This document shows positions 47,257-59,309 of a stretch of 64,000 bases of DNA, in pieces. The stretch covers positions 10,650,005 through 10,714,004 of the forward strand of contig OZ025276.1 in assembly GCA_964019165.1 (NCBI GenBank), given 5' to 3'. The stretch comes from Mastigias papua (lineage: Eukaryota > Cnidaria > Scyphozoa > Rhizostomeae > Mastigiidae). Positions within the stretch are counted from its first letter, which is position 1; the number at the start of each line of letters is the position of its first letter. The notes beneath the pieces were generated by a model. That model had not been told where the DNA came from. It saw only the letters and a list, made by a program, of their open reading frames with translations, and did not search any database. The position numbers and the translations under genes are program-made.

Positions 47257-49744
47257 TATAGAATTCATAAGAAAACCGTTAGAATCTGATGCTGGAGATT
47301 TTATTCACAATGCGAGAATGTAAAGTAAAACAATGGGACTGACTGAAGTCTCATCTTGTAAAAACAGAAGAAAGGACCATTTTGTATGGAGGCGAGTTTT
47401 AATTCGAGGCAGCAGGTTGGCTGTGGAACTCACTTCCTATATATCATCACTACCAAACAAGCGTCCTACAAAAGATCAACTACAAAGTGAAAAGTGATCT
47501 ATGTGAAGACTAACTATAAAATATTTTACTTTCAACAATACTGATAAGAAACGCAATGATAAAATACATATGGCTAGAACGCTAAGTGTACAAGGGAAGA
47601 AGTCTGGAACCATGTGCTATTACTAGCATATTTCATCACGATGATAGAATTTAACTGGACTCCTTTATAGTGGATATTTTTATGACCAGCAGTAACAGGG
47701 CGCTCCCACTATAAGTTGAAAATTTTAGGGTATGTATATGAGAGTTTTGGATTAATCAAAAAGATGTTTCTCGTAAACGCCGGTTGCCCATGCTCTTCGG
47801 GCATCTGAAGAATGTGGCCACTAAAAAATTTCTGGGCTGGATCCATCACAGTATTTTTTGTCTGGCGACGCGACTGATGTCCGAGTTACGACGTATGATA
47901 AAACAATTTGCCGATAAGCTACCAAGCCATTCCATCCTAATAACTTTTGAAACCAAATTTGAGGCCACATTGCTACATTCTGCGGGAATGTGATCTTTCT
48001 ACAGAGCAAATTTTTGATACAAAACTTTGAGAAAGTAAAAAAATATACTTTGGTAAATCTAACTATTTGTGATTATTCTCGTGTAATAAACTTTGCCAAA
48101 CAGGAATAGTTACCAGGATGCAACTTTTCAAAGGAGCCAAACAGCTTTTATTAAAACACACGAAATACTTGAATAAATAAGAAATGAGGACGATGTGCCA
48201 GACAGTGGCAACTTCATTCAAAGCCTGTAGGGACCTCCTTCAGATCTCAATCGGCTCCCCTCAAGCTTCACAATTCCTCAACTTCCTATAAGATGCTTTT
48301 CTATTTTTGCAATATATTTGTTCTTCTGTTTTTTTACTTCCAGACAAAGTAGATTCACTGACTAAAACTTTCTTCCCTTTTCTGCTATCAGCATGAATCT
48401 CATGAGTTTACCTATGTGACAGTTCTCTGTGCAAGAATCCTTGGCTATCCCTTCCTGTATTGGTTTGCATAGTAAGCACCATACTCGGTAATGCACAAGA
48501 AATTATTAACTACTATCTCTATGGATTAACTGCTCTGTGTGCATTGAATGATAATCTATTTCACATTTGCTCCCAGGGTTGAGAATGTGTCAGGGCATGT
48601 TTTCGTGCCAAAGGTTAATGTTCTTACTGTCGCTGTATTTACGCTTGCATCCTTTTACATCCAAAAATCGCCACAATTCTGACAGCATTCCTGTCTCAAA
48701 ACACATACCGCAGTAATTCCATGTTTTACTTTTCAAGTGAAACAAATTCGCTCCTCTAAGGTTATTCTTTGAACGATTCAATCTTATCATAAACTTATCT
48801 TCCAAAAACCGAAGCAGATATACACAAGTATGACAAATGTTGCTACTTTTCTCTTCTTCCTAATTGTTGCCATGAGAATGTGTACTGCTATGTCGAATGA
48901 AATCGAGCAACACCATATTAAAGAATAAGTCCCCCATTCTCGGATTCATACCGAGTAGCTACAAAATCCCTTGAGCCCTTTGGCCAAATCATGGAGACCA
49001 TCAGGCACCGAAACATGGGCAAACTTGAAGCAGATTTTCTACTTTTTTAAGGTACATCCGATTTCTTCCCATTTGATCAATCTCATCACATATTCGTTGC
49101 GAATAAGGCACTTTGACATAAATTGAATGATGCTTTTTCTCCAAGTGAACAAGAATCGGGGGTATGACTCCGAATCGTCGTCTTCATCGTCACCTTCGGT
49201 TAGGATAGACTAAAACTTCATGTGAAAGTGAATCCACCTGTATTGCTCCCTGTCAAAACGAAATATTACAAACAAACGCAGCTATGGATAGTTATACGAA
49301 AACTTGAGTATGATAAAAGGCCTTTCGTATTGCACATAGGATGGATGGACTTTAACAACCTTCTGTTCATGTGCTTTACTTCTTGTGACAATCTGCAATG
49401 TGACAATGTGGGAAAATTTTATAGCTACTAGCACATGTCGATGGCCCATAAAACAACAAACAGCTAAGGATGTTGGGACATGAAAACATCTGGCTTCCTT
49501 TCTCTCGCTTGAGCACATCTTATTTTTCAACCATGACTACGTGATTTTTAAGATAGTAGAAAAACTCTGATGTGACATACACATGCAATGCTGGTTGTTA
49601 GCCAATGCGTCACCACAAGATGTCCTGAACCAACAGGATTTTTGAAAAGTGCCCCTTCCAACAGTTAAGTGATATTTTATCCCTTATAAACCTTGAATTT
49701 CTAGTGTCACCATGGAACTATGAAAAATTCCATCTGTATTATCT

Positions 49745-50095
49745 TTATTTGTCATGAATGTAAACTGTATACACTGCTTGCCTCTCTCGCTTTCGCTTGT
49801 CATGCTTTCCCTCATTTCCCTTGTACATTCTTGCTTCAATCAGAAACCCCTCCCCCTCAGGGTTTCCACATATTCTGTACGATATTGTCTCACAGTTTTT
49901 TTCAAGAAAGAGACAACTTTCCGTCCTGGTCTCTTTTTTTCCAATTCCATTTTTTCTCTTCATTCTTCTGCTTTCCCTCGAGGTCAATGTTTTCCCCAGT
50001 GATTCCGTATTTTTTGCAGATGATCTTGGTTCCTTCAGTGAAATTGTTGATAATCTTTTTGCCAGTATCATATCATTGTCCCATGTGAGTTCCAT
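49745..50095 (-). CDS. Small basic protein, family member B (116 residues), unknown function
   Basis: Minus-strand frame; I take ATG 50095 (MELTWDNDM) rather than the in-frame ATG at 50122, because a TATAAG box lies at about 50157-50152. A basic region (SRRMKRKNGIGKKETR) precedes the core KNCETISYRICGNPEGEGFL with EAR following, and the tail is Lys/Arg-rich. It matches member A (45036-45377) only in the core. The flanks have diverged, and the orientation is the same, about 4.7 kb apart. Coding status rests mainly on the synonymous pattern between the two copies. Confidence 0.45.
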   Translation of the reverse strand: MELTWDNDMILAKRLSTISLKEPRSSAKNTESLGKTLTSRESRRMKRKNGIGKKETRTESCLFLEKNCETISYRICGNPEGEGFLIEARMYKGNEGKHDKRKRERQAVYTVYIHDK

Positions 50096-51559
50096 AATCA
50101 AATTCCAATAGAAAACACTCAATACAAATTATCTAAATTAAGTTACACTTATATCATTGTGCAATAGAGGCTGTCCAGGCTAGTCAATCCCTCTATCGGA
50201 GCTTTTTTAGCAAAGATAATGGCCCTGTAATTCAAGTGAAGACAATAACTCCATACAGACACTTCGTTTTTTCTAATGCTCTCAAAGTTTCTCTTACTTC
50301 TCATCGAGGATTCATTATACAAGATGTTATCAGTTCTTGTTTACCTGCAAACGTCTCAACGAGAACACCTGTTTTTAAAAAATATCTTCCTTTTACGTAG
50401 AAACCCAGGGAATCAGGCAATTACAGCAGGTGCAAAACGATCTCATTATCTCAATTCACACATTGTTTTTTGCAATATTCGCAGTAGAAAACACGGCAAC
50501 TGAATCTCCTCCACTAATTTTGCTGATTTCACAGGATGCTCAACAATCTAACATGAGTTGCCCTTTGTCGCAAGATCACCTGTCAAAGATCCTATCACTG
50601 GCAAGTTCTCTCAGTAACTCACTTCTTCATTCAAATGCTCATTGTCAAGCGAGTACGAGGCACAATTTAACCAATACGTTTTTGCACATGAGCAAAACCA
50701 CTGATCTCAAAACCATTGACACCGCCGCCACAACAACAACAACGATATACGGGGTGATTTTTATAAGCAGTTATAAAAAACCTGCTTGGTCTTACAAATC
50801 TACAAATTTTAAAGTATACGCTGTTAACCGTAACATAGTTCGCTCCTTCGTGTCGACGACAAATAAGCCTGAAAGCATAGCTGTAAACATGCAAGGCAAC
50901 TACAATCTACATTGAATCTTTATCATTATCTTCCACAATTGACCATACCAAATCTCAAGCCATTTATTACATCTCAAATTTCCACGCAGTGGCATAGGCC
51001 TAAGTTGTTTTAAGTGCCTTATCCATCAAGCAATTTGAATGATACCAACCCTAATTGTTCATAATATCAGAATTCCACAAGAAATTAATAATTCAAAAGC
51101 TGCAAAACTCTATCGCATTATTCAATCTTTTTAAGATTTCTTTCCGTTCGAATTAAAGCTGCTAGACAAATTCTGATAGGTGTACGTCCTATTCCATAAC
51201 ATGATTTGTTATGACACCGCTTGGTTTGCTTTTCAACCATATGATATTATCCTCGTTCTGAATACTCATTCTGAACAATATATGGCATAGAAAATACTCA
51301 ATATAGAGGCTGCTCTTTATGGTCCTCTCTGCCCAATATTTTGAAAGACAGTAACATATTGCAACAATTTACAAGGAAAATAAAACTGTGGGGCGGAATT
51401 TGTTGCAGCTACCGATGGTGCAAAATTTTTATTAAAGGCTTAGGCGTTTAGATTAGCTATATGTTTTAATTAATTATAACTACACCTCTTCTCCATTTCT
51501 AGTAAAGTTGCCTTAATTAGCTTTTTTGTAGCTATTTTAAAAGTCAACTTCAAATAAAT

Positions 51560-51560
<1 letters not shown>

Positions 51561-51646
<86 letters not shown>
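51561..51646 (+). repeat. (GAT)n microsatellite
   Basis: About 28 near-perfect GAT units abutting the element at 51650. A shorter interrupted run follows the element (51970-52000), with another near 52095-52140. Confidence 0.95.
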
Positions 51647-51649
51647 CGA

Positions 51650-51964
51650 TTGCTAGCCCATGGTTGGAGACCTCCTCGTGGTGGCAAGCGGGCACAGAGA
51701 GACTCTGCCCTTAAGTTGATAGTGATTCATTTCGCGAAGATTCAGAATTGGGGCAGATGTTGACGACCTGTGGCAAACTGTCCAACCAGGCCCCTTCAGT
51801 GAAAGTCAGGCACAGCAGCTTCAGGCTGCAGCTCTGATAAGTAACTGTTGGGGTAACAGAGTGGATTGAGTGTAGCCGACTCAATCACCTCTTCTAAACA
51901 ATTTGAAGGCGACACTGACCCCCAGGGTCAGCCTAGGCCCCGTAAGGAGCGTACAGGAACAGAC
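51650..51964 (+). repeat. Microsatellite-linked element, copy A (about 315 bp)
   Basis: Contains ccatggttggagacctcctc, gcgggcacagagagactctg, aggccccttcagtgaaagtc and gactcaatcacctcttctaa. The reverse complement of 54009-54316 matches nearly base for base. It is bounded upstream by (GAT)n and downstream by gatgatgacgattatt. No long coding frame and no tRNA-like promoter is evident. The class is unknown; a SINE or Helitron-type non-autonomous element is possible. Confidence 0.75.
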
Positions 51965-52156
51965 AGACAGATGATGACGATTATTATTATTATTACTATT
52001 TTTTTAACTATTACTTTTAAAATTGCTTGTAGTATAACAGCATTATCAAATTTTATCTTATACTCTAACTTCCTTAAGATTTATGAAAGAAATGAACGTT
52101 TGAAATTATGGTGATGATAGTGATGATGATGATGATAATGATCACACGCCTCATTC

Positions 52157-52417
52157 TTAAAATTCAGCCAGATCAAGCGCCTCGACAATAAACGGCGGAC
52201 ATAAATCCCACATTTCGATGCGAAATTTCGCCACGAGGTGCGCGATAGGTCGTACATCTGCTAAACTCTTACGAAGAGGGCTGTGAATGATGTGCAATAA
52301 TTGATTACACACAACCCACTCTACTTTTATAAGTATACGGTCAACAATCTGGCCGAGCCTCTTTCGATTATGAGTCGATATGAGCAACAGGGCATGCTTA
52401 GTAACAACAGCATGCAC
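52157..52417 (-). other. Isolated 86-codon coding-like frame
   Basis: The minus frame contains RLGQIVDRILIKVEWVVCNQ and LRKSLADVRPIAHLV with balanced composition, and ends LDLAEF stop. I do not recognise it and found no partner exons. It could be an exon, a transposon-derived fragment or chance. Confidence 0.25.
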
Positions 52418-53107
52418 AATTTATCGGTACCGTTAATTAGAAGGAGAAACCAGGGTCATATACCGTGTTTTCTCGATTATGAGACGCCCTCAAATAGACA
52501 CTGGCTTCAAATACAAGCCAGTCTCCAATAGAAGTCCCATTAAATTATGGGAGTATTCAGTGAGACTACTACATTAGAGGGGCGGGTATAAACTTCCATG
52601 CAAAAGTACCATTTTAGAAAGATCAACATTATTACAGGGAATACGGTTAATAGAAGCCATCCTCAAATAGAACCACAGTTGTCGAGAGAAATTAAATACA
52701 AGTCTAGCACTTTCAAAGCTCCCTCAAAGAGGCATGCCTGTTCATCAAGGATTTTGATCCTGGTATCCCTATAAATGCTGATATTAAACCAAAATATAAG
52801 TGCATGGTATGTGCAGGAAAACCAAAGAAATGTCTTCACCTTGGAATATCAGTTCCAAAACTTTTCCATCAAAAAATTACGCAGGATCTCTACTATTTGG
52901 TGCACAAATATGGTCACTATGTGTGCATATCACAAAATTGTGATATACTCTGCACAAAATCATGAAAGACCTAATCATATAGTCTAAAAAGTACTAAATA
53001 GTCAAACAAATGACAAAATATAAAAAGCTTAAATCAAAATAATAACCAATCTGGTTCAGCATGGTAATCCAACTTTGCAATCAAATCCTACATTTCAAAA
53101 ATTACCC

Positions 53108-54345
53108 CTAAGCATTCCTGGCATCCACAGATATTGGGATCCTCAAAACTAGGCCATCCATTTCCTCTGTTACTTCTATCTGACATCCAAGTCTCGAACT
53201 AACAAAAATACAAAATAATAGAGAAGTATGCTATGAACAAAGGGAGGTGATGAGGTAAGAGTAATGGGAAATACATAGAAGAGGTTACACTGACAGTGAG
53301 TTTTGTGTAAATATGAGTGACTGAACAGTAAGGGTGGAAGAAATGGAATAAAAAAATAAAGTAGAACAGATGGTGTGAAATGGAGTATGAAATGAAGTTA
53401 GAGAAGTACAGTAAGAACATTAGAGGGGGAAATTCTGATAACAAAAGAAATACTTCTATTGTTAAAAGTAGATATGAAAACAGTAAAATAAGAAAGAAAC
53501 TGGAAGGAAACAGGGAGTATTTCACAAAAGTTAAGAAATGATGTACCTTTGAAAAGGGGATTTAATGTACAGCAGATCATGGAATTCAGAGAGTGATCAG
53601 CAGAGAAATTAACAAACAAATTTAAGCACTCACGTATCAGTCAGTCCATAGGCAAGATCAAGCATGTCTAGCTCTTCTTCAGAGGGTGATTCTAACTTCA
53701 GTTTTTCATATTGATCCGGATCAAATACCAAATGACATGTTGAGCAAGCTAATGTTCCCTCACAGGCCCCTTTGAAGAAATAGATAGAGCCATGTGACAA
53801 ACTTTCATCATTCGTGATTGTGAATAGAAATCAATCAAAGTAAACGCCATCAGGCAAAATCATGATCAGCACCACCAGCACCACTGTCTTCAGCAGTATC
53901 GTCACAATCACCATATCACCATCATAATTGTCATCATGATGATGGCCATCATTGTCATCATTGGTCATCATTGGTCATCATCATCATCATCATCATCATC
54001 ATCTCTCTTTTCCTGTACGCCCCTTACAGGGCATAGGCTGACCCTGAGGTCAGTGTCGCCTTCAAATTGTTTAGAAGAGGTGATTGAGTCGGCTACACTC
54101 AATCCACTCTGTTACCCCAACAGTTACTTATCAGAGCTGCAGCCTGAAGCTGCTGTGCCTGACTTTCACTGAAGGGGCCTGGTTGGACAGTTTGCCACAG
54201 GTCTTCAACATCTGCCCCAATTCTGAATCTTTGCGAAATGAATCACTATCAACTTAAGGGCAGAGTCTCTCTGTGCCCGCTTGCCACCATGAGGAGGTCT
54301 CCAACCATGGTCTAGCCATCATCCTCATCATCCTCATCATCATCC

Positions 54346-54403
<58 letters not shown>

Positions 54404-54425
54404 ATAATCATCATCATCATCATAT

Positions 54426-54523
<98 letters not shown>

Positions 54524-56137
54524 ATGATCATCATTATTACAGGCACAACTACAATATCCAAGATGGAGCTTTACTTACAAAACTTTTAAAAAGCTATTAT
54601 CTCAAAACTAGCATAAGTTTAAGAAGTACAGACAAAATTCTGACCCAACACATCTAGTAGTAACTTTAAATTACAGAAAATACCTTCTAGATCTATATCA
54701 TTATCTTTTGCAACATCTAACAAAGTATCTCCAACCTTTGCTTGCACTGTTGTCTTATCATTGTCCCTGTCTATGAAAGTTATGTTTACCCTGCAAAAAC
54801 AAGTGGGTTGGCTCATACTTTAATACTGAAAAACAGTTCTTATAATGTCCTGGGTGCCCTAAACATAAGTCATAAGATACCAGTTTAGATGCCCGAGATT
54901 CACTTGGTGGAAATGGGAATGTCATATATGCACAATTTTCATTTTTCAATTTATTTATATTTACACACAAAACCCTATCAGCTAATAAGTATTCATAACT
55001 ATATAGATATATTAATATATATAAAGCAAAGAAAAAAACACAAACAGTTGATAAGTATTGCTGGTCTTCCTAGGGATCGCGCTACAGGAATTCCGTCAGT
55101 TTCTTTTTGAGCGTGGTACTGGTGGAGCTCATTCTAATTTGCAATGGGATTTCACTCCATGTCTTCAAACCACAATAAAAAAGCTGCTTTTTGAGAATTC
55201 TAGGTGTTGTCTTATGGTACCCAGGTGTAAGCGATTTCTAGTTGAACAGCCATGCATTTGAGAGCTAGTAACAAGTCTCCCCTTACTCGTCCGGGCAGAG
55301 ATCATTCACTATCTGGTAGATCACCACTGTTCTATCAAATGGTATTAAATTTTGGACTAAGAGCCAAGTACAACTCAATCCATCCTTCAATCTTGAGCTT
55401 TCTACACTACCGTTCAAAAAGTGTTGGGATGATGCGATAAAAGAATGATCGCGTCGGCTTTGTTTCTGTGTGGCAACAAAAAGTTATTGCGATATGCATA
55501 ATCTTATCTTCAATTAGTCCATATCTAAACATTGTACAAAATGCTAATGAGTTTATGAAGCACTTCAACTTTTAAGATGCAAAATTTCATGGTAATAGAC
55601 GGTTGTCTTATTTGATAGGAGAGGATCAATCATCAAATGCATGTTGTTTAAAGGTTTTAACATAGACGTCCTTCGAAACTTGGAATCGTCCCAGCACTTT
55701 TTGAACGGTAGTGTAGTAGTGTGCGTGCTCTAGTTTCCAAGCGTTGAAGATGATCAAGCTTTGCCTTTGACAGACTGTCCCATAGTTCATCACCGTATCT
55801 CAGATGACCCTTAAGCAGTCATCATCTACACGCATCTATTTAAAAGGAATGGTTTCATGTATGATTTACGAGGGACTATTGCAATAAGACAAATCAAAGA
55901 TTATCTTTACGAACATTATGAGGATCAGGGGCACCAGCCAGGGACGACTACAACTTACGTCTTCAAAGCTGCTGCAGATGTTCTAATCGACTGCCAAGAC
56001 ATCTTTAATACACTACAAGCACTCTTTGGTACATTTGGATCTAGTTTCAGTATATATCTACTAGTTCCCGTTGAGAAAATCGACCGTGCCGCACTTGTTG
56101 AGCACACTCTGCAAAAATTCCTAACCAGAGTCGCCAT
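53108..56137 (-). CDS. FDX1: Adrenodoxin-type mitochondrial [2Fe-2S] ferredoxin, complete, 4 exons
   Basis: Exons 56137-55959, 54790-54684, 53769-53634 and 53198-53108; phases agree, giving 170 residues. Exon 1 encodes a mitochondrial presequence rich in Ser/Ala/Arg ([20 protein letters not shown]). The fold follows: [20 protein letters not shown], then the cluster loop [16 protein letters not shown] (C-x5-C-x2-C), then [15 protein letters not shown] supplying the fourth Cys. The acidic helix [16 protein letters not shown] is the usual docking surface for the reductase and cytochromes P450. The tail ([17 protein letters not shown]) looks more like FDX1 than FDX2. It passes electrons from ferredoxin reductase in the matrix for steroid or lipoyl/Fe-S chemistry. 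An ETS-like CGGAAG sits just upstream of the ATG (56141-56148 region). Confidence 0.95.
53936..54008. repeat. (ATC)n-rich tract, ferredoxin intron 2
   Basis: Interrupted tcatcattgg and (ATC)n units flank copy B of the microsatellite-linked element on its left. The plus-strand Ser-rich frame over it is an artefact. Confidence 0.85.
54009..54316 (-). repeat. Microsatellite-linked element, copy B (about 308 bp)
   Basis: Inverted near-identical copy of 51650-51964, inside ferredoxin intron 2 and flanked on both sides by (ATC)n. With copy A it forms a 2-kb-spaced inverted repeat. Confidence 0.75.
54317..54523. repeat. Long (ATC)n microsatellite
   Basis: About 200 bp of ATC units with two catataatcatc interruptions, in ferredoxin intron 2, ending about 160 bp from exon 2 (54684-54790). 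Confidence 0.95.
55405..55713. mobile_element. Tc1/mariner MITE, 309 bp, TA flanks, ferredoxin intron 1
   Basis: Ends CACTACCGTTCAAAAAGTGT / complement of CACTACCGTTCAAAAAGTGC, with the inverted repeat extending to about 30 bp at two mismatches. TA lies at 55403-55404 and 55714-55715. CACTACCGTTCAAAAg is a widely distributed Tc1-family terminus. The interior has no transposase. Confidence 0.9.
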
Positions 56138-56976
56138 ATTTCTTCCGACCTCGTTTTTGGTATGCATACGTCATTGCCTAACTAACCTCTATCCTATCAT
56201 CAAATGGGGCAGGGCTCAATGGGGCGCGGGAAGGTGTGACAGTAACAGACAAGCATTCTGTTTGGAAAATCACAAAAATTTATCATTTGTTTAGTACTGC
56301 TATTTTAGTTGATTTATTTATTTAAGAATGTTTGGGTAGACTTCATATAAAACAAACACCTTGTTAACTAGGCCAAAGACAGAGTATCTTGCGAAGCACT
56401 CGTGTCCACTTTCGTATTTTGCATTTAGCATTGTTTATCGCACTTGGACTCTCAGTGCTTGGAAAAGACTGAGGAGTGGCATTTCGTGTTTATCGTATTA
56501 GTTGTTTCGTTGAAGCTCCAAGGGAGTAGAGCCTGTATTATTGCTAGTTTTAAGGTTAAGTTTGTTTAAGACATTAGGTTAGAACCACAGAGTTAGAACG
56601 CATATAGTAATAAAGTTTAGCATTCAGTATTGTTGCCACTGTACCTTGTATAAATATAGCCTTGTCATCATTCCGTTAGATTAGTTACATGACTGAGCAT
56701 TACACAGCATTCTTATCTATTATTTAGGGGATTCTAGAAAGAACTAGGATTACGCAATGCTTCTGTTGGACTGAAATCTGCACTGCATCGTAGTCATTCG
56801 TTGGTTAGCAGTAAAACTGAACGGAGTAGAGAGTAGAGTTAGAGTTGATGAAGAGTGGAATCGCTCATTAGAGCCAATGGCGGGGACACATGTCACCCAG
56901 CCGAGCCATGTATATAGAAACACATCGGTTTACATGATTGATATGAAAATACGGTATACCAATGATGACTACTCTC

Positions 56977-57128
56977 CAGGCCCGTAACCAAGGGGGCCTG
57001 GGGTCAAGGCCTCCCTGGACTTATGAGATTTGACTCTGTGCCTCCCCTAAAGACATGAATTATATAGATATATGTATTATATATATTGGCTGTACCCCCC
57101 TTCTGAATTCGACTTGGTTACGGGCCTT
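56977..57128. mobile_element. hAT MITE, 152 bp, perfect 8-bp target duplication
   Basis: Ends CAGGCCCGTAACCAAG / complement of AAGGCCCGTAACCAAG. Flanked by CTACTCTC at 56969-56976 and 57129-57136, identical. The remaining interior is AT-rich. Confidence 0.9.
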
Positions 57129-57164
57129 CTACTCTCTGGAGATGACTCCGATTCTACGTCGTAC

Positions 57165-57415
57165 GTGTACCAAGACTTTTATCAAATATTATGCATCTGT
57201 AAGAATGTATATCTTTTGTCTCTGCGTATTGAAAATAATACCTGTTTCATAAATAGCCAATGTTCTCTTGTATATTGTCTAATGTCTACATTGCTTACAC
57301 CCCAATAATTTAGGAACACATTAAGAACAATCCAGTCTCAAAATTTTGGACAAAATTAAGAACAGCCAGCCTGAACCTCAATTTCACTGGTTCTTAATCA
57401 ACAAGAAGAGTGTAA
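57165..57415. repeat. Dispersed 250-bp repeat, copy 2
   Basis: Reverse complement of 8275-8535. It starts 29 bp after the hAT duplication at 57129-57136. Confidence 0.75.
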
Positions 57416-58232
57416 GTGCAGCGAAGTAGCAGACAGCTGATCAATTTGTTACATTTATATATTAACACAATTTCCTGACAAATTTATAAGAGAAAATATC
57501 TAGGAACTGCTCTGGTTCAATGTATGGAGAATTTGTGTGAATGTATAAGTGCAAAAGTTAAAGAATTTGGCGACAGAAGTGATACATTTTGTGTGATCTG
57601 TAGGGTGACCCCCAGTAGGTGCGGGCCTGGTTTTTGTACTATTAACGTTGGCTAGTATATATAGACTGCAGAGTTTGGCGATTGCACACTCGAGATTTTT
57701 TGTCTCAAATGCTACTGCAAACCTAGACATGGGTGTGGTAGGGCGTTGAAAGGCGATAGGACATGGTTTCATAGGTTAATTTGAATATTTTCCAGTTATC
57801 GTATCGATAATAATTAAGTAAAAATTAATCTGATATTTAATGCTGTTCGATACAAAATCTATTAAGGTGAAAAAGAACAGAAAATAATAAACTGGGTTTC
57901 TTTTTAAGCCAGAAATCAAGCACGCACTTCAAGTGCACACTTGAGCTCAAATGCACACTTGCAAACCTGACCTTTTGCTCGTGCACACTCGAGATCTCGT
58001 CGAAAATACAAACTAATTAAAACTAACGATTTAAAGTAAGAGGATATTATTTTTTTTGAAACTTCTCATGTATATATTCAAATTACTAATACAAATACAA
58101 ATCTCTCTAAGTATAGGTAATTTGTATCTGGCAGACAAGGTTACACATATAGTCAACAAATTCATACAAAAAAGAAAAATGCACTTAGGAATACAAGTCC
58201 ATACACAGTGAAGTTAGATGTAGCTATAATTC

Positions 58233-59040
58233 TTAGCACATTAGAAGATCAGGGTTAGTCCAGGATTTGTTTCTCATGCAGAAAATATAATAGGTGGATC
58301 GAATGATGATGGCTGTAATTTTGCTTAGTATATAGTTTAAGTGCTGTTTTTCAATACCAAGATCATTGCACATTTCAATAAAAGATTTGCAGGATTTCCC
58401 AAAAATTCCTATATAGCTGATGGATAGGTTGATAAATTTGGTATTACGGTATTTTGAAGAGAGGTCACGAGTGAGCTGCAGGTATTTTTTACGCTTCCTG
58501 TCTGCGTTGGTAGTTATATTCGTTTCAAATCCAACTGTAAGCTCGACGATATAGATCGTAGCCGTTCTAATGCAGAGAAGCAAATCGGGACGCAACAGGT
58601 CCCCTGTCAAAATGCAAGGTGAGAGAAAACCTGGGAGGTCAACATACAGAGTGGAGTTTTTAATACATTGTAGTGTTGATGCTACAAAATGTAGAGCTGT
58701 GTTATGTCTCCAAGTGTAGCGGCCATCTTCAAGATAAGACTTACAGCCTGATACAACATGAAGAAGAGACTCAGAATGCAAGCAAACAGAACAGTCGGGC
58801 GACGGTGAGAGTTTCCATTTGTGGAGATTTGTGCGATTAGCTAGCGTGTTATTGAGGTACCGTACAGTGAAATTGAAAATATTTTTAGGCAGCTTACTCT
58901 GTGTAGAGGACCACAAAGAGTTGAGAGTTACCAGAGAGTGATCTAAAAGGAAGGATACGATAAAACCTTGGGATGGAAGCTGGGACTTCAGTTTTTCTTT
59001 GTGTTCTAGGCGTACAACCTGTAGGACATGTTTAGTATTC
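58233..59040 (-). mobile_element. Retrotransposon polymerase C-terminal fragment
   Basis: Minus-strand open frame of about 270 codons ending at 58233 without internal stops. It reads LPSQGFIVSFLLDHS, then LPKNIFNFTVRYLNNTLANR, a zinc-knuckle-like CSVCLHSESLLHVVSGC, then GRYTWRHNTALHFV. This is the tail of a reverse transcriptase ORF seen in non-LTR-type elements of many marine invertebrates. The catalytic domain upstream is missing, so it is a 5'-truncated copy, but its intact frame suggests recent insertion. Confidence 0.75.
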
Positions 59041-59309
59041 TTATATGAGTCATATTGTACAACTACAATGCCAGTTCTTTTAACCGTCCATGTATCAGAT
59101 AAACCGTATACACAACGACAATTCCAGTTCTCTTATTTGCCGTCCCACTTTGTGATCCCCATTTCGCATTTTGTCAAGGTACCAGATCTCTTTATTTCAT
59201 CATCTACAGTATTTCATAGGAGACTACCTCTAAACGAGAGCGAATTTGATCCATATCAATCCGACAGTGCTGGTGCCTTGCATAGTACTTTGGTGCGGAC
59301 AATGTAATA

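Larger units (their letters stand above)
42506..53107. other. Gene-poor 10.6-kb region
   Basis: Holds hAT MITEs, a foldback element, a pogo-like MITE, a microsatellite-linked repeat and two small related minus-strand ORFs (separate entries). Further short coding-like frames could not be built into genes. On plus, 48391-48471 reads HESHEFTYVTVLCARILGYP then LYWFA stop, behind an acceptor-like site. On minus, 48805-48590 is a 71-codon frame. On minus, about 49200-49045 has two overlapping plausible frames. On minus, 52417-52157 is an 86-codon frame. These may be isolated exons or decayed genes. Confidence 0.5.

Noticed and set aside
49045..49210. Two overlapping plausible minus-strand frames (one with KKHHSIYVKVPYSQRICDEI, one with an acidic stretch)
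   Set aside because: Both look coding-like but cannot both be right, and neither connects to other exons.
50430..50915. 161-codon plus-strand frame
   Set aside because: Low-complexity Ser/Thr-rich, no domain, no splice-consistent partners; too weak to call.
53936..54172. Plus-strand frame with poly-Ser
   Set aside because: Translation of (ATC)n and the repeat element inside a ferredoxin intron.
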